Assembly (NCBI GenBank): GCA_964630265.1
Contig: CAZVRW010000009.1
Span: 9,385 to 73,384, forward strand
DNA: 64,000 nt
From: CAZBWP01 sp964630265
GTDB taxonomy: Bacteria; Pseudomonadota; Alphaproteobacteria; Rhodospirillales; Defluviicoccaceae
Direction of reading: 5' to 3'
Shown: positions 45,587 through 54,502 of the stretch, in pieces
Layout of the letters: every line of letters begins with the position of its first letter
How positions within the stretch are numbered: position 1 is the first letter of the stretch
The notes under the pieces: model-generated
What the model was told of the DNA's origin: nothing
The model's input: the letters and a program-made list of their open reading frames with translations, nothing else
Databases searched by the model: none
Position numbers and translations under genes: made by a program

Positions 45587-45943
45587 TTTTGTTTACATCA
45601 GATGGGGCATCCACGGGAGCCCGGATGATCCGCCTGGGTGGCCGACGGCAAGACTTCTGTAACGCCCTGAGATATAATGATGGGCCGACGCCGGGCAGCC
45701 ACGACCCGGCGATTTCCGGTTGATCGGTCGATTGCCGTCGCGGTCGACTCCGGCACGTGGCAAGCCTTGCCGTGACGGCTCGATCGAACGAAATTAGCGG
45801 GCGCTTGGCGAGCCTCCGTCGCGGTTGGTCCGTTGCCAGGGCCGCGAGGCCGACCGGCGGCGTCCAAAGCTGGGCACGGCGAAGGAACATCGAGCTCAGT
45901 GCGACCAACCATCCTCAGCCGATCCATGACGAAAGGGACCCCG

Positions 45944-48766
45944 ATGAGATTCGCTCTTCCGTTGCCGCCGGTGCGGGTGGCACAGACGCTCGCGACCGCC
46001 TTGATCGTCTCGGCCGCCATGGTGGTTGCGGCCTGCGATGACTCCGGTCCCATGACCAGCGAGCAGTATATCGAGCGCGCGCTCGAACAGCGCCAGAACG
46101 CCGACCTGCGCGCCAGCCTGATCGAACTCCGCAATGCCGTGCGGGTGGATCCCGACAATGCGGCGGCGCGCGCCCTGCTCGGCGAAGTCTATGTCGAGGT
46201 CGGCGATCCGATCGCCGCCGAAAAGGAACTCCTGCGCGCCCGGGAACTTGCCGGAGACCCCCTCACCTGGACCTTGCCACTCGCCCAGGCTTGGCTTGCC
46301 GAGGGCAAATTCGACCGCATTCTGGCGGAGTTCCGCGTCGAGGACGCGATGGCGCCTGAACTCGAGAGCCAAATTCATTACGCCCGCGGAACCGCCGCTC
46401 TCGGCACCGGCGACATCGCGACCGCCGAGCAGGCCTATGACGCGGCGTTGGCGGCGGACCCGACGAACACCCTGGCGCTGATCGGGCTCGGGCGTATGAA
46501 AGCGCAACAGGGCGACTTTGGCGCGGCCGCGGGTTTCCTGGAGAACGCGGCGACCTTGGAACCGGACAACCAGACCGTCATCGGCTTCCGTGGCGACCTG
46601 TTGATGGCCCAGCAACGCTTCGCCGAAGCCGAGGAAAGCTATCGCACCTTGGCGGAGCAGCAACCGACGAACCCGCTGATCAAGCTGGCGCACGCCCACT
46701 CGCTCGTGGCACTCGGCCGCGCCGAAGAGGCGGTGCCAATCCTCGATCGGGTCATCGAGGTGCTGCCGCAGAACATGCGCGCAGCGTTCCTTCGCGGGCT
46801 CGCGGCCTATCAGTTGCAGGATTTCGAGACGGCCAAGACGGAAACCGATCGAGTGCTGACGGCCATTCCCAATCACCTGCAAAGCTTGCTGATTTCAGGA
46901 GCGGCCAACTTTGCCCTGGAGAACAATCAGCAAGCCGCGGCGCGACTGGACGTCTTCGTCAACGCGGTTCCCGGCAATGTTCCGGCACGGCGCATGCTGG
47001 GACTCACGCACATGCGCCTCGGCAACTCGGCGCGTGCCTACGAATTGCTGCAGTCGCTTGCCGACATCGCCACCGATGACGCGCAGCTGCAGGCGATGAT
47101 CGGCGCCGCCGCCGTGCGCAGCGGTGATCTCACGAGCGGCGCGCGGTATCTGGAACGGGCGGCCGCACTGCGGCCGGACGATCCCGATCTGCGGGCGCGG
47201 CTCGGCGCCGTCCGCGTGAGCATGGGGGACCTGGAACGGGGCGTCGCCGACTTGGAAAGCGCCGTCGCCCAGGACCCGTCGCTGGACCGGGCGCTGGTGT
47301 CCCTCGCCCTCACGCAGATGCGTGAGAAGCAGTACGACCGGGTGGTCGAAACGGCGAGGCGTCTGCAAGCGAACCATCCGGACAGTCCCACCGGGCGAAC
47401 GATCGAGGGGATCGCTTTGGCGGCGATGGGCGACATCGCCGGCGCCAAGGCGGCATTCCGGTCAGTTCTGGACACGAAGCCGGGGACGGCCGATGCGATC
47501 ATCAATCTCGCTGCCCTGGAGCTGCGTTCGGGTACCGAAGACAAGGCCATGCAGGTCTTGACCGACGGTCTCGCGGCGAGCGGCGAGGATGCGCGGGTGC
47601 TGATGCGGCTTGCCCAGCTCGAATGGCGCCTGGGCCGGTTGACCGACGCAGAGCGGCACCTGCGGAGCCTCCTCCTGCAGAAACCCGACAACATCGGCTC
47701 GAAACTGCTGCTCGCCGAAACCCTGGCCCGGCAATCCAAGCTGGAGGAGGCACTCGACCTCGCCCGGCAGGTCGTCCAGGTGAACCCGAACAGCGCACCA
47801 GCGCATGAGATCATCGGGCGGGTCAGCCTGTACCAGGGCAACACCGCGCAGGCGGTGCAAGCGTTCGAGGTGCTCGCCGGAGAACGCCCGGACGTGGCCG
47901 AAGCCCATTTCCTGCTTGCCCAAGCTCTCCTTGGCAGTCGCGACGCAGGGGTCGCCGACAAGGTCGCGGCGTCCCTGGAGCGCGCGGTCGAATTGGACGG
48001 CCGTCATGTCCCGGCCCGTATACAACTGGCTGGGCTGCTGACCCAGCGGGGCGATCTCGATCGCGCCAAGCAGCTGCTCGCCGGACTGGAACGCGATGCG
48101 CCCGACATCGCCAGCGTGCATGAAGTGCGCGCCAACATCGCCCTTCGCGAAAACCGGCCGGCGGAGGCGCTGTCAGCCCTGCAGCAGGCCGCCAGCCTGC
48201 AGCCGAATACCGCCCTGATCGTCCGCCTCGCCGAACTGCAGCGGCTCATGGGCGATCCCGCCGCCTCCCGCGCGACGCTGGACGACTGGCTGAGCCGCAA
48301 TCCCGAGGACACCGCTGCCCGGTTCGTACTGGCCAACCTCGACATGCTCGAAGGTCGGCAGCAGAGCGCCCTGGACAACTACCAGGCGGTGGTCGCCCGG
48401 GCGCCCGACAACGTCGTCGCCCGGAACAACCTCGCTTGGCTGCTCCACGAGCAGGGGGAGTCCCAGGCCGCGCGCGATCACGTCGAACGCGCCCTGGAAC
48501 TCGCGCCGGAGGATCCCCGGATCATGGACACGGCCGGCCTCGTCTATCTCAACCTTGGGGATCAGGATCGCGCCCTCCATTTCCTGTCGAACGCCGCTCG
48601 GTTGCAGCCGGACAACAGCGACATTCAGTTTCATCTGGCCAAGGTCTACGTGGCACAGGGCAACACCGACGAAGCCCGCGCGGTTCTGCGGCAGGCCCTG
48701 GCCAGGGACCATCAGTTCGCGGGGCGGAGGGAGGCCAAGGCGCTGCTCGATCAACTGGGCCAGTGA
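45944..48766 (+). CDS. prsT: PEP-CTERM system TPR-repeat lipoprotein PrsT
   Basis: A 940-residue TPR protein with a lipoprotein signal peptide (LATALIVSAAMVVAAC; Cys at the lipobox). Some two dozen tetratricopeptide repeats fill the rest. The opening MTSEQYIERALEQRQNADLR and the overall length match PrsT, found beside PEP-CTERM/exosortase EPS loci and thought to scaffold polysaccharide export in the periplasm. AAAGGGA precedes the ATG at 45944. A 1-kb AT-rich control region lies upstream; the next gene encodes a secreted lectin-like protein. Confidence 0.85.
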   Translation: MRFALPLPPVRVAQTLATALIVSAAMVVAACDDSGPMTSEQYIERALEQRQNADLRASLIELRNAVRVDPDNAAARALLGEVYVEVGDPIAAEKELLRARELAGDPLTWTLPLAQAWLAEGKFDRILAEFRVEDAMAPELESQIHYARGTAALGTGDIATAEQAYDAALAADPTNTLALIGLGRMKAQQGDFGAAAGFLENAATLEPDNQTVIGFRGDLLMAQQRFAEAEESYRTLAEQQPTNPLIKLAHAHSLVALGRAEEAVPILDRVIEVLPQNMRAAFLRGLAAYQLQDFETAKTETDRVLTAIPNHLQSLLISGAANFALENNQQAAARLDVFVNAVPGNVPARRMLGLTHMRLGNSARAYELLQSLADIATDDAQLQAMIGAAAVRSGDLTSGARYLERAAALRPDDPDLRARLGAVRVSMGDLERGVADLESAVAQDPSLDRALVSLALTQMREKQYDRVVETARRLQANHPDSPTGRTIEGIALAAMGDIAGAKAAFRSVLDTKPGTADAIINLAALELRSGTEDKAMQVLTDGLAASGEDARVLMRLAQLEWRLGRLTDAERHLRSLLLQKPDNIGSKLLLAETLARQSKLEEALDLARQVVQVNPNSAPAHEIIGRVSLYQGNTAQAVQAFEVLAGERPDVAEAHFLLAQALLGSRDAGVADKVAASLERAVELDGRHVPARIQLAGLLTQRGDLDRAKQLLAGLERDAPDIASVHEVRANIALRENRPAEALSALQQAASLQPNTALIVRLAELQRLMGDPAASRATLDDWLSRNPEDTAARFVLANLDMLEGRQQSALDNYQAVVARAPDNVVARNNLAWLLHEQGESQAARDHVERALELAPEDPRIMDTAGLVYLNLGDQDRALHFLSNAARLQPDNSDIQFHLAKVYVAQGNTDEARAVLRQALARDHQFAGRREAKALLDQLGQ

Positions 48767-48828
48767 CGGCTCCCCGGACCCAGGCGCCGGCTAAACCGTC
48801 AAGTGAGGAGAACTGGAGGAGAAGCAAA

Positions 48829-49521
48829 GTGAGACAGCCTACGACCCATCCCGGCGCGGCCACGACCGCCGCAAACGATCGGCGAGTGGATGTCGCGGCC
48901 GCAGCCGCGGCCCGCTCTCGATCGGTCCACGCCTTACGTGCGCTCCGCGCGCTGCTGGTTGTCGTGCTGGCTGCGTGCGCCGCCGGCGCCGTCGAGGCGG
49001 CGCCCGAGCGCCAGCCCGTCGTCAACACCCCGGTGTATTTCCCGGGCACCAAGAGCTATTTCGAGCTGGTTCCCGCGGTGGCTGGTGACTGGGATCTCGG
49101 CGAAAGGCAGGATGGAATCATCCGCTGGGTAGTCGCCAACAACAAGGCACAGCAGCGCCGCCACAAGGGTACGCGGGGCCGTCTGGCCGTGGTCAAGGAT
49201 CGCTCCGTCCACGACTTTCTGTTGCAGACGTTTCGCCCCGACAACATCACCTGGATCGGCCTGCGCTACTGGTGCGGTGTCAACCGGACACAGTGGGTTA
49301 ACGGCGATTTCCATGAGCGCGGAACGTTCGCCGCCTGGGATCCGATCTGGAACCGCGCCGGCACAATCGATGTGACCACCCGCGGCCAAGCCTGCCTTTC
49401 GGACCAGCCCTACTGGCCGGTTCACTATTGGGGGGTGGCGGACGGATTCCGCTGGAACGCCAACGGCCCGCTGAAGGCAGGCAAGTACTACTTCGTCGAA
49501 TACCCGACGGGGAAGGAATGA
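48829..49521 (+). CDS. secreted protein with C-type-lectin-like domain
   Basis: A 230-residue protein starting from GTG with a near-perfect GGAGGAGAAG site. The first ~65 residues hold a basic Ala-rich stretch and a hydrophobic export signal (LLVVVLAACAAGAVEA). The mature part resembles a C-type-lectin fold: YFELVPAVAGDWDLG, KGTRGRLAVVKDRSVHDFLL, ITWIGLRYWCGVNRTQWVNG and FAAWDP. Such domains often bind sugars, so it may attach to the EPS made by the same system. It lies 62 bp after prsT and probably shares its transcript. Confidence 0.7.
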   Translation: MRQPTTHPGAATTAANDRRVDVAAAAAARSRSVHALRALRALLVVVLAACAAGAVEAAPERQPVVNTPVYFPGTKSYFELVPAVAGDWDLGERQDGIIRWVVANNKAQQRRHKGTRGRLAVVKDRSVHDFLLQTFRPDNITWIGLRYWCGVNRTQWVNGDFHERGTFAAWDPIWNRAGTIDVTTRGQACLSDQPYWPVHYWGVADGFRWNANGPLKAGKYYFVEYPTGKE

Positions 49522-49589
49522 TCCCGGGTATGCGGCGCGGACAAAACGCTTGATCCCTGCAAGGTGGGTCTTGTACGGATAGGGCCCTG

Positions 49590-49665
49590 GTCCCCTTCGT
49601 CTAGAGGCCTAGGACACCGCCCTCTCACGGCGGCAACAGGGGTTCGAATCCCCTAGGGGACGCCA
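49590..49665 (+). tRNA. tRNA-Glu (anticodon CTC)
   Basis: A 76-nt cloverleaf: acceptor GTCCCCT pairs with AGGGGAC, the anticodon arm is CCGCC-CTCTCAC-GGCGG with anticodon CTC (reads GAG), and the T arm is CAGGGG-TTCGAAT-CCCCT. The 3' CCA is encoded. A weak promoter-like pair (TTGATC, ~18 bp, TACGGA) lies at 49550-49579. Confidence 0.96.
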
Positions 49666-49738
49666 GCGTTCCGCCCGCAACGGTGGCCGGGGCCGGACGG
49701 CGGGGCGACGCCTCGGAAAGGGCGAGAGCGACCAGAGC

Positions 49739-50260
49739 GTGAAAACGATCTATCTTCTGCGACATGCGAAGTCATCGTGGAAGGACGCGACGCTCGCCGA
49801 CTTTGACCGCCCGCTGGCAACGAGGGGGAAACTCGCTGCCGAAGCGGTCGCCGCGTACATCGCCGCACACGACATCCTGCCGGGGCAGATCCTCTGTTCG
49901 CCGTCGCGACGCACGCGGGAAACCTTGCGGATCGTCGAGAAGGGCCTGCCGTCCGCCGTGCCGATCCGGTTCGAAAAGGGAATCTATCTGGCCGAGGCGG
50001 CACTGCTGCTCCGCCGACTGAAACGACTCAGCGACTCCCTGTCGTCCGTGATGGTGGTCGGACACAACCCCGGAACGGAGCAACTCGCGCTGATGTTGAC
50101 CGGGGCGGGCGACGCCCGGGCACGCAATCAGTTGGCAGCCAAGTATCCAACCGGTGCCCTCGCCGTGCTGTCCGCGGATGTAGAGGACTGGGGCGATTTG
50201 CGACCCAGCTGCGCCCGCTTGGAAAGCTTCGTGCGGCCGAAGGATTTAGCGGCCGGTTGA
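49739..50260 (+). CDS. sixA: SixA-type phosphohistidine phosphatase (histidine phosphatase superfamily)
   Basis: A 173-residue protein with the catalytic RHG-type motif at the N-terminus (TIYLLRHAKSSW; His 9 is the nucleophile), DRPLATRGKLAAE, the second Arg in CSPSRRTRETL and the second His in VVGHNPGTEQLAL. SixA-like enzymes dephosphorylate histidine on signalling or PTS proteins in the cytosol. The GTG start at 49739 is preceded by GAAAGGG. The tRNA-Glu gene lies 73 bp upstream. Confidence 0.88.
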   Translation: MKTIYLLRHAKSSWKDATLADFDRPLATRGKLAAEAVAAYIAAHDILPGQILCSPSRRTRETLRIVEKGLPSAVPIRFEKGIYLAEAALLLRRLKRLSDSLSSVMVVGHNPGTEQLALMLTGAGDARARNQLAAKYPTGALAVLSADVEDWGDLRPSCARLESFVRPKDLAAG

Positions 50261-50270
50261 CGCCGCGTGA

Positions 50271-50990
50271 TCAGCGGCGCCGCTCGGCAACCACCTTCTG
50301 GTACAGGCCGCCAAAGTAGGTTGTCTTGCGCCACGTGAACGCGTCGGAGTCAGAAGCGAAATCGCGAACTTCGCGATCGATCAGTCCGAACGCGAACGGC
50401 TCGAGCCAGCGAAACACTCCGTACATGATCGGCCGCATCGGGTGGAATAGGCCAGGCTTGTGGTAGTCCACGAACACGACCTTGTGACCCGCGTCGACCC
50501 GGGCGAGCAGCGCATCGACGACGGCGCGCTTATGGTCGTCCGGAATTTCGTGCAGAAGAAAAAAGCAGCAAATCCCGTCGTAGCGTCGATCACCGGGAGC
50601 GGCGGCATCGGCGACACGAACGCTCGCCTGGGGAAAATCAGCGAGCTTTCGACGACAGTGCTCCACCTGCAGAGGCGCGATGTCGATGACCTCGAGCGCC
50701 CCTTCCGGACCAACGGTCGTCGCCAGTTGCGCCGACAGGTTGCCATAGACACTGGCGGCTTGCAGAACCCGTTGACCCGCCTCGAATTCCTTGCTGGCGA
50801 CACGCACCAGCCGCCAGAAATTGCCCCACAGGATGGTCGCCACGACCACATGATTGTCCAGCAGCGACAGGCTCGTCGGCCGCAGGTAGGCCCACGAGTA
50901 GGTCTCGACGAGATAATCCGGCAGACCAAACTGGTCGAGCGACTCAGCCTTGCCGGCGATAGCCGCGGGCGCCTCGACGGTGCCATTCAT
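50271..50990 (-). CDS. rquA: rhodoquinone biosynthesis methyltransferase-like protein RquA
   Basis: A 239-residue protein resembling RquA. The region YLVETYSWAYLRPTSLSLLD and then VATILWGNFWRLV matches the conserved RquA N-terminal block, and VLQAASVYGNLSAQLA replaces the usual SAM glycine loop as in that family, followed by CFFLLHEIPDDHKRAVVDA. RquA converts ubiquinone to rhodoquinone by swapping a methoxy for an amino group, allowing fumarate respiration. GGAAGGAG precedes the ATG. Closely related non-RquA methyltransferases exist, so the exact role is not certain. Confidence 0.7.
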   Translation of the reverse strand: MNGTVEAPAAIAGKAESLDQFGLPDYLVETYSWAYLRPTSLSLLDNHVVVATILWGNFWRLVRVASKEFEAGQRVLQAASVYGNLSAQLATTVGPEGALEVIDIAPLQVEHCRRKLADFPQASVRVADAAAPGDRRYDGICCFFLLHEIPDDHKRAVVDALLARVDAGHKVVFVDYHKPGLFHPMRPIMYGVFRWLEPFAFGLIDREVRDFASDSDAFTWRKTTYFGGLYQKVVAERRR

Positions 50991-51161
50991 GCTTCGCTCC
51001 TTCCCTGTTCGGATTGTTGCCAGTTACGTCTTGCGCCCCCCATCGGCAACGTCGGGATACACGGTTTCCCCAGAAGCTGCAAACCAGAATTGTTCTAGAT
51101 TTCCTTTGTGGAGCACGGGAATTGCCGCGTCGAGATGGCGCGGGTTGGCAACGCTCGCTCG

Positions 51162-51626
51162 TCAATCCCGACGCCGGCTCGGCGTCGCAAACCGGCGCAG
51201 CACCCGCAAAATCCGTGTGGTTCGTTGCAGACAGGTCGACTCCTCGTTCAAATGGTCCTGTTCGAACCGCAGGCGCTCCTCCCAGATCCGCACGTGGTCA
51301 CGCGGCCGGTCCGGGCTCGCTGCCGCCCCTGTGAGCGCGCCGATCGTTGCATCGAAATCTGCGTGCAACTCCGGTTGAAACGCCAGCAACGCGTAGTCCT
51401 CGTACTCCAGAATGCCCTCGACGTACAGGTCCAAGCCGAACGCTGCCATCTCCCGCGGGGTCATGTGGCGAACGTTGCGATCGGCGAGATGCGCTGGAAG
51501 CGGTGAGTCCGCCCGGCCTCGCAGCGGCTGCCCGGGCCGTGGCAGCATCATGGATGCGCCCCAACCCGGCATGGGTGGACGTATGCCGTCGCGGGGCGTC
51601 GGGTGAACCATCGCCCTGGCAGGCAT
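51162..51626 (-). CDS. hypothetical protein coupled to the GGDEF gene
   Basis: A 154-residue soluble protein with a Pro/Arg-rich first third. From residue ~55 it is helical and acidic: MTPREMAAFGLDLYVEGILE, YEDYALLAFQPELHADFDA, then a charged helix (DHVRIWEERLRFEQDHLNEE) and a basic end. The core looks conserved but I cannot name the family. Its ATG lies 2 bp after the GGDEF stop (TGACGATG), so it is translated with the diguanylate cyclase and may act with it. Confidence 0.6.
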   Translation of the reverse strand: MPARAMVHPTPRDGIRPPMPGWGASMMLPRPGQPLRGRADSPLPAHLADRNVRHMTPREMAAFGLDLYVEGILEYEDYALLAFQPELHADFDATIGALTGAAASPDRPRDHVRIWEERLRFEQDHLNEESTCLQRTTRILRVLRRFATPSRRRD

Positions 51627-51628
51627 CG

Positions 51629-52354
51629 TCAGACCAGACGCAGGCGAGCCATCGCCCGATCACGATTGCGTTTACGCTGGTACATGGCGTCGTCGGCGCG
51701 GGCGAGAACCGCCGCCGCATCGTCCTCCGGGCCAAACGGGTGTGAGCCGACGCTGCCGCGCACGATGATCTGCTCGCCCTTCCAATCGACGACGGTGGCG
51801 TTGACAAGGCGCTCGATGGAGCGGGCCCGGCGAAGACCGCCGTCGCTGTCGGAGCGATTGAGAATGATCCCGAACTCGTCACCACCAAGCCTGGCGACGA
51901 CATCCGTTTTGCGCACCGCCGACGCAAGCACGCGCCCGACCCGACGCAACACCTCGTCGCCAGCGGCGTGACCGAAGCTATCATTGACGTTCTTGAAGCG
52001 GTCCAGATCCAGGAACAGGAGCAGGCCCGTCTCGTCATGACGGTGCGCGAGCGCCAGCGTCCGGCCCAACTCACGTTCGAAGCCGCGGCGGTTAAGGAGT
52101 CCGGTGAGCGAATCGGTCACCGCCTGCGCCTCGAGCATCAGCAGCCGCCTGCCGAGAGCGTCCAACTCCCGCTCCGCCCCGATCGCCGCTGCAAGGCCGC
52201 GTCGCGCCGCAGCCTGCCGCATATCCCGTTCGCCGGGGTGCGCCGGATTGGACGTCTCCAGACAGTCAATCAGGGCCAAGATACTGGCAACCAAGTCGCC
52301 ATGGTCGATGCCGCCATCCCCGCGGGCCGATTGCAGTGCGTGATCGAGGTTCAT
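51629..52354 (-). CDS. GGDEF diguanylate cyclase
   Basis: A 241-residue cytosolic protein with an N-terminal helical region and a C-terminal GGDEF domain. DSLTGLLNRRGFERELGR begins it; the active loop RLGGDEFG is intact and an RxxD inhibition site (RKTD) lies five residues before it, so it should make c-di-GMP with product feedback. A strong AGGAGG site six bases before the ATG at 52354 fixes the start; no membrane or sensor domain is seen. c-di-GMP would fit control of EPS and motility. Confidence 0.9.
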   Translation of the reverse strand: MNLDHALQSARGDGGIDHGDLVASILALIDCLETSNPAHPGERDMRQAAARRGLAAAIGAERELDALGRRLLMLEAQAVTDSLTGLLNRRGFERELGRTLALAHRHDETGLLLFLDLDRFKNVNDSFGHAAGDEVLRRVGRVLASAVRKTDVVARLGGDEFGIILNRSDSDGGLRRARSIERLVNATVVDWKGEQIIVRGSVGSHPFGPEDDAAAVLARADDAMYQRKRNRDRAMARLRLV

Positions 52355-52599
52355 TGCCGCCTCCTGTCCGTCAGCGTACGAGCGTCTCCCGCCGCGATAC
52401 CGAGATGAGAAGCAAGCCGCATGCCATTCGGATTCGCAGCAATCCTGCCGTTGTTCGCGGCTCAACGGCGCGGCAACAGTTGCCGATCGGCATGGATGGA
52501 CCGGGATTTGGCGTCCCATCGCGTGGGACGGTGGACAGCGGCGAGGCCCGCGCGTTAAATCTTGTGGTAACCTTGTGCTTTCATTTTTCTGGATCAATC

Positions 52600-53403
52600 A
52601 TGGGCCTGCGCACCACCGTTGCCGTTGCCGCCGTCATCCTGGTCGCGGCCGCGAGCGAAACTCTGGCGGTCGACCTCCTCCCCCATCGGGCGGCCTACCG
52701 CATGTCCCTGACCGAGGCCCGCCAAGCCTCCGGCATCGTCGCCGCCCGCGGCTCGATGATCTACACGTTCGGGCGAACCTGCGACGGTTGGACGGTCGAG
52801 AACAACACCCGCCTGCGCCTCGTCTACGAAGGCGGCCGATCATCGGATACGGCCTGGACGTTTGTCAGTTGGGAATCGGACGACGGCCGAGATTTTCGGT
52901 TTCGGGCTCACTTTTCCGAGGATGGTCGACACGTGGAACGCATTTCCGGCCGCGCCAAGCGGCCCGGTGACACCGGCAGCGGGACCGCATGGCTGACGGA
53001 GCCACGCCAGATGGAAATCGCCCTGCCACCGGGAACCATGTTTCCGACCGAACACATCGCTGCGATGATCAGTGCGGCGCAGCGCGGCGAAACGTCGCTC
53101 GCCGGTCACGTCTTCGATGGCGCCAGCGTCGACAATCCATATTACGTCCACGCCTTTTTCGGCCGGCTGAGGGATCGCCAAGCAGCGGCGGTCTCGACGG
53201 TCACGCTGATGCCGTCGCCGCCGGTGTGGTGGTCGCGACTCGCCTTCTTCCCGCGCGATAGCAGCAACGAATTGCCCGAGTTCGAGTTGGGCGCCAGCTA
53301 CGGCATGGATGGCGTTGCCGACCGAATCACCCAGCACTTCGATGATTTCACCTTGGCAGTTCGCCTGGACGGTTTGGAAAAGCTGCCCGAGCCCGACTGC
53401 TGA
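52600..53403 (+). CDS. eipB: EipB-family cell-envelope integrity protein (DUF1849)
   Basis: A 267-residue periplasmic protein with a signal peptide (VAVAAVILVAAASETLA). The mature part begins VDLLPHRAAYRMSLTEA, and RGSMIYTFGRTCDGWTVEN and FPTEHIAAMISAAQRGE are typical of the DUF1849/EipB beta-spiral proteins that keep the Brucella envelope intact. One Cys in the TCDGW segment and one as the very last residue (PEPDC) match the conserved disulphide of EipB. Confidence 0.88.
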   Translation: MGLRTTVAVAAVILVAAASETLAVDLLPHRAAYRMSLTEARQASGIVAARGSMIYTFGRTCDGWTVENNTRLRLVYEGGRSSDTAWTFVSWESDDGRDFRFRAHFSEDGRHVERISGRAKRPGDTGSGTAWLTEPRQMEIALPPGTMFPTEHIAAMISAAQRGETSLAGHVFDGASVDNPYYVHAFFGRLRDRQAAAVSTVTLMPSPPVWWSRLAFFPRDSSNELPEFELGASYGMDGVADRITQHFDDFTLAVRLDGLEKLPEPDC

Positions 53404-53414
53404 ACGGCCCTGCA

Positions 53415-54305
53415 TCATCGTTCGGTCCACAGCCACGCGGCACCGCGAACGCCACTCGAGTCGCCGAAACGGGCCCGCATCAGCGCGGTCCTGACGCTGT
53501 CCGAGAACACCCATCGCCGCCAGAGCCGAGGTACCGCTCGGTACCATCGTTCGACATTGGACAGGCCGCCACCGAGGACGATGACATCCGGATCGAGAAC
53601 GTTGATGACCGTTGCCAGGGCTCGCGCCAACCGCCGCTCGTAGCGCTCGACCGTCGCCATGGCGGCAGCATCACAAGCCGCGACGATTGCCGGTGGTGTG
53701 CGTTCCAGGCCGGTTGCTCGCCGATGGTCGGCGGCCAATCCCGGGCCCGAGAGGAACGTCTCAATGCAGCCGGAGCGGCCGCAATAGCACGCCGGCCCCG
53801 GATGCTCCACGTCCTCCGGCCACGGCAAGGGATTGTGCCCCCACTCGCCGGCAATGGCGTTGCCGCCGGTGATCGCCCGGCCATGGACGACGATCCCGCC
53901 ACCAACGCCGGTGCCGAGGATCACGCCGAACACCACAGCGGCCCCGGCCGCGGCGCCGTCGCGTGCCTCCGAGACGGCGAAACAGTTGGCGTCGTTGGCG
54001 ACCCGAACCGGCCGGCCCAGCGCCATTTCCAGATCGTGATCAAGAGGCTGTCCGATGAGCCACGTCGCGTTCGCATTCTTGACCAGTCCAGTGGCCGGCG
54101 ACACCGTGCCGGGGATGCCGACACCGACAGTCAAAGCAAGACCGGCGCGGCACTCGAGATCGCCGACAAGCGCCACCACCGCATCGATCGTCCCTCTGTA
54201 ATCGCCGACCGGCGTCGGCACGCGAATGCGCGCGTATTGCCGGCCTGCGTCGTCGAGCACGATGCCCTCGATCTTTGTCCCCCCCAGGTCGATGCCGATG
54301 CGCAT
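53415..54305 (-). CDS. ROK-family sugar kinase
   Basis: A 296-residue ASKHA-fold kinase. MRIGIDLGGTKIEGIVLD is the ATP-binding phosphate 1 motif, VGVGIPGTVSP is typical, and GEWGHNPLPW and the zinc motif CYCGRSGCIETF mark the ROK group. It phosphorylates a hexose, probably glucose, fructose or N-acetyl-hexosamine. The start at 54305 was preferred because the fold begins there. Convergent with eipB, 11 bp away. Confidence 0.9.
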   Translation of the reverse strand: MRIGIDLGGTKIEGIVLDDAGRQYARIRVPTPVGDYRGTIDAVVALVGDLECRAGLALTVGVGIPGTVSPATGLVKNANATWLIGQPLDHDLEMALGRPVRVANDANCFAVSEARDGAAAGAAVVFGVILGTGVGGGIVVHGRAITGGNAIAGEWGHNPLPWPEDVEHPGPACYCGRSGCIETFLSGPGLAADHRRATGLERTPPAIVAACDAAAMATVERYERRLARALATVINVLDPDVIVLGGGLSNVERWYRAVPRLWRRWVFSDSVRTALMRARFGDSSGVRGAAWLWTER

Positions 54306-54502
54306 GCAGCGGACCGTGGCCATTCGCCGGCGTCCGGTCCAGCGAAAAACGGTGGCAGCGTGTGCTCGAGGCGTGGATCAGATTCGATCTGGCCCGCGCC
54401 GCCTTGGCCCGGGCGCCCTCCAGGCTCCAAGGCAGGGGTTGGCTAGCAGGCGCGCGTGCGCCACATCAATTGCAAGGACCGCCAAAGACGGAGTCACAAG
54501 CC

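Larger units (their letters stand above)
44943..45943. other. 1-kb AT-rich gene-free region between flgL and prsT
   Basis: No convincing coding sequence on either strand. Base composition drops from the high GC of the surroundings to strongly A/T-rich between ~45110 and 45600. It contains a minus-strand terminator (45113-45145), three similar 19-bp sites (45196, 45458, 45568), a perfect TATAAT at 45673 on the plus strand without a good -35, and a weak -24/-12-like element near 45751. It most likely holds the control region for the PrsT operon and perhaps an RNA gene ending at the terminator. Confidence 0.6.

Noticed and set aside
45751..45764. Possible sigma-54 promoter upstream of prsT
   Set aside because: CGGCACG-N4-AAGC has the right GG-GC spacing but lacks the TT of the -12 box and the leading T. 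Too weak beside the two perfect sites at 37047 and 39247.
45405..45908. 167-codon minus-strand frame upstream of prsT
   Set aside because: No ribosome site, mixed composition and no motif. I prefer a non-coding explanation for the leftward terminator.
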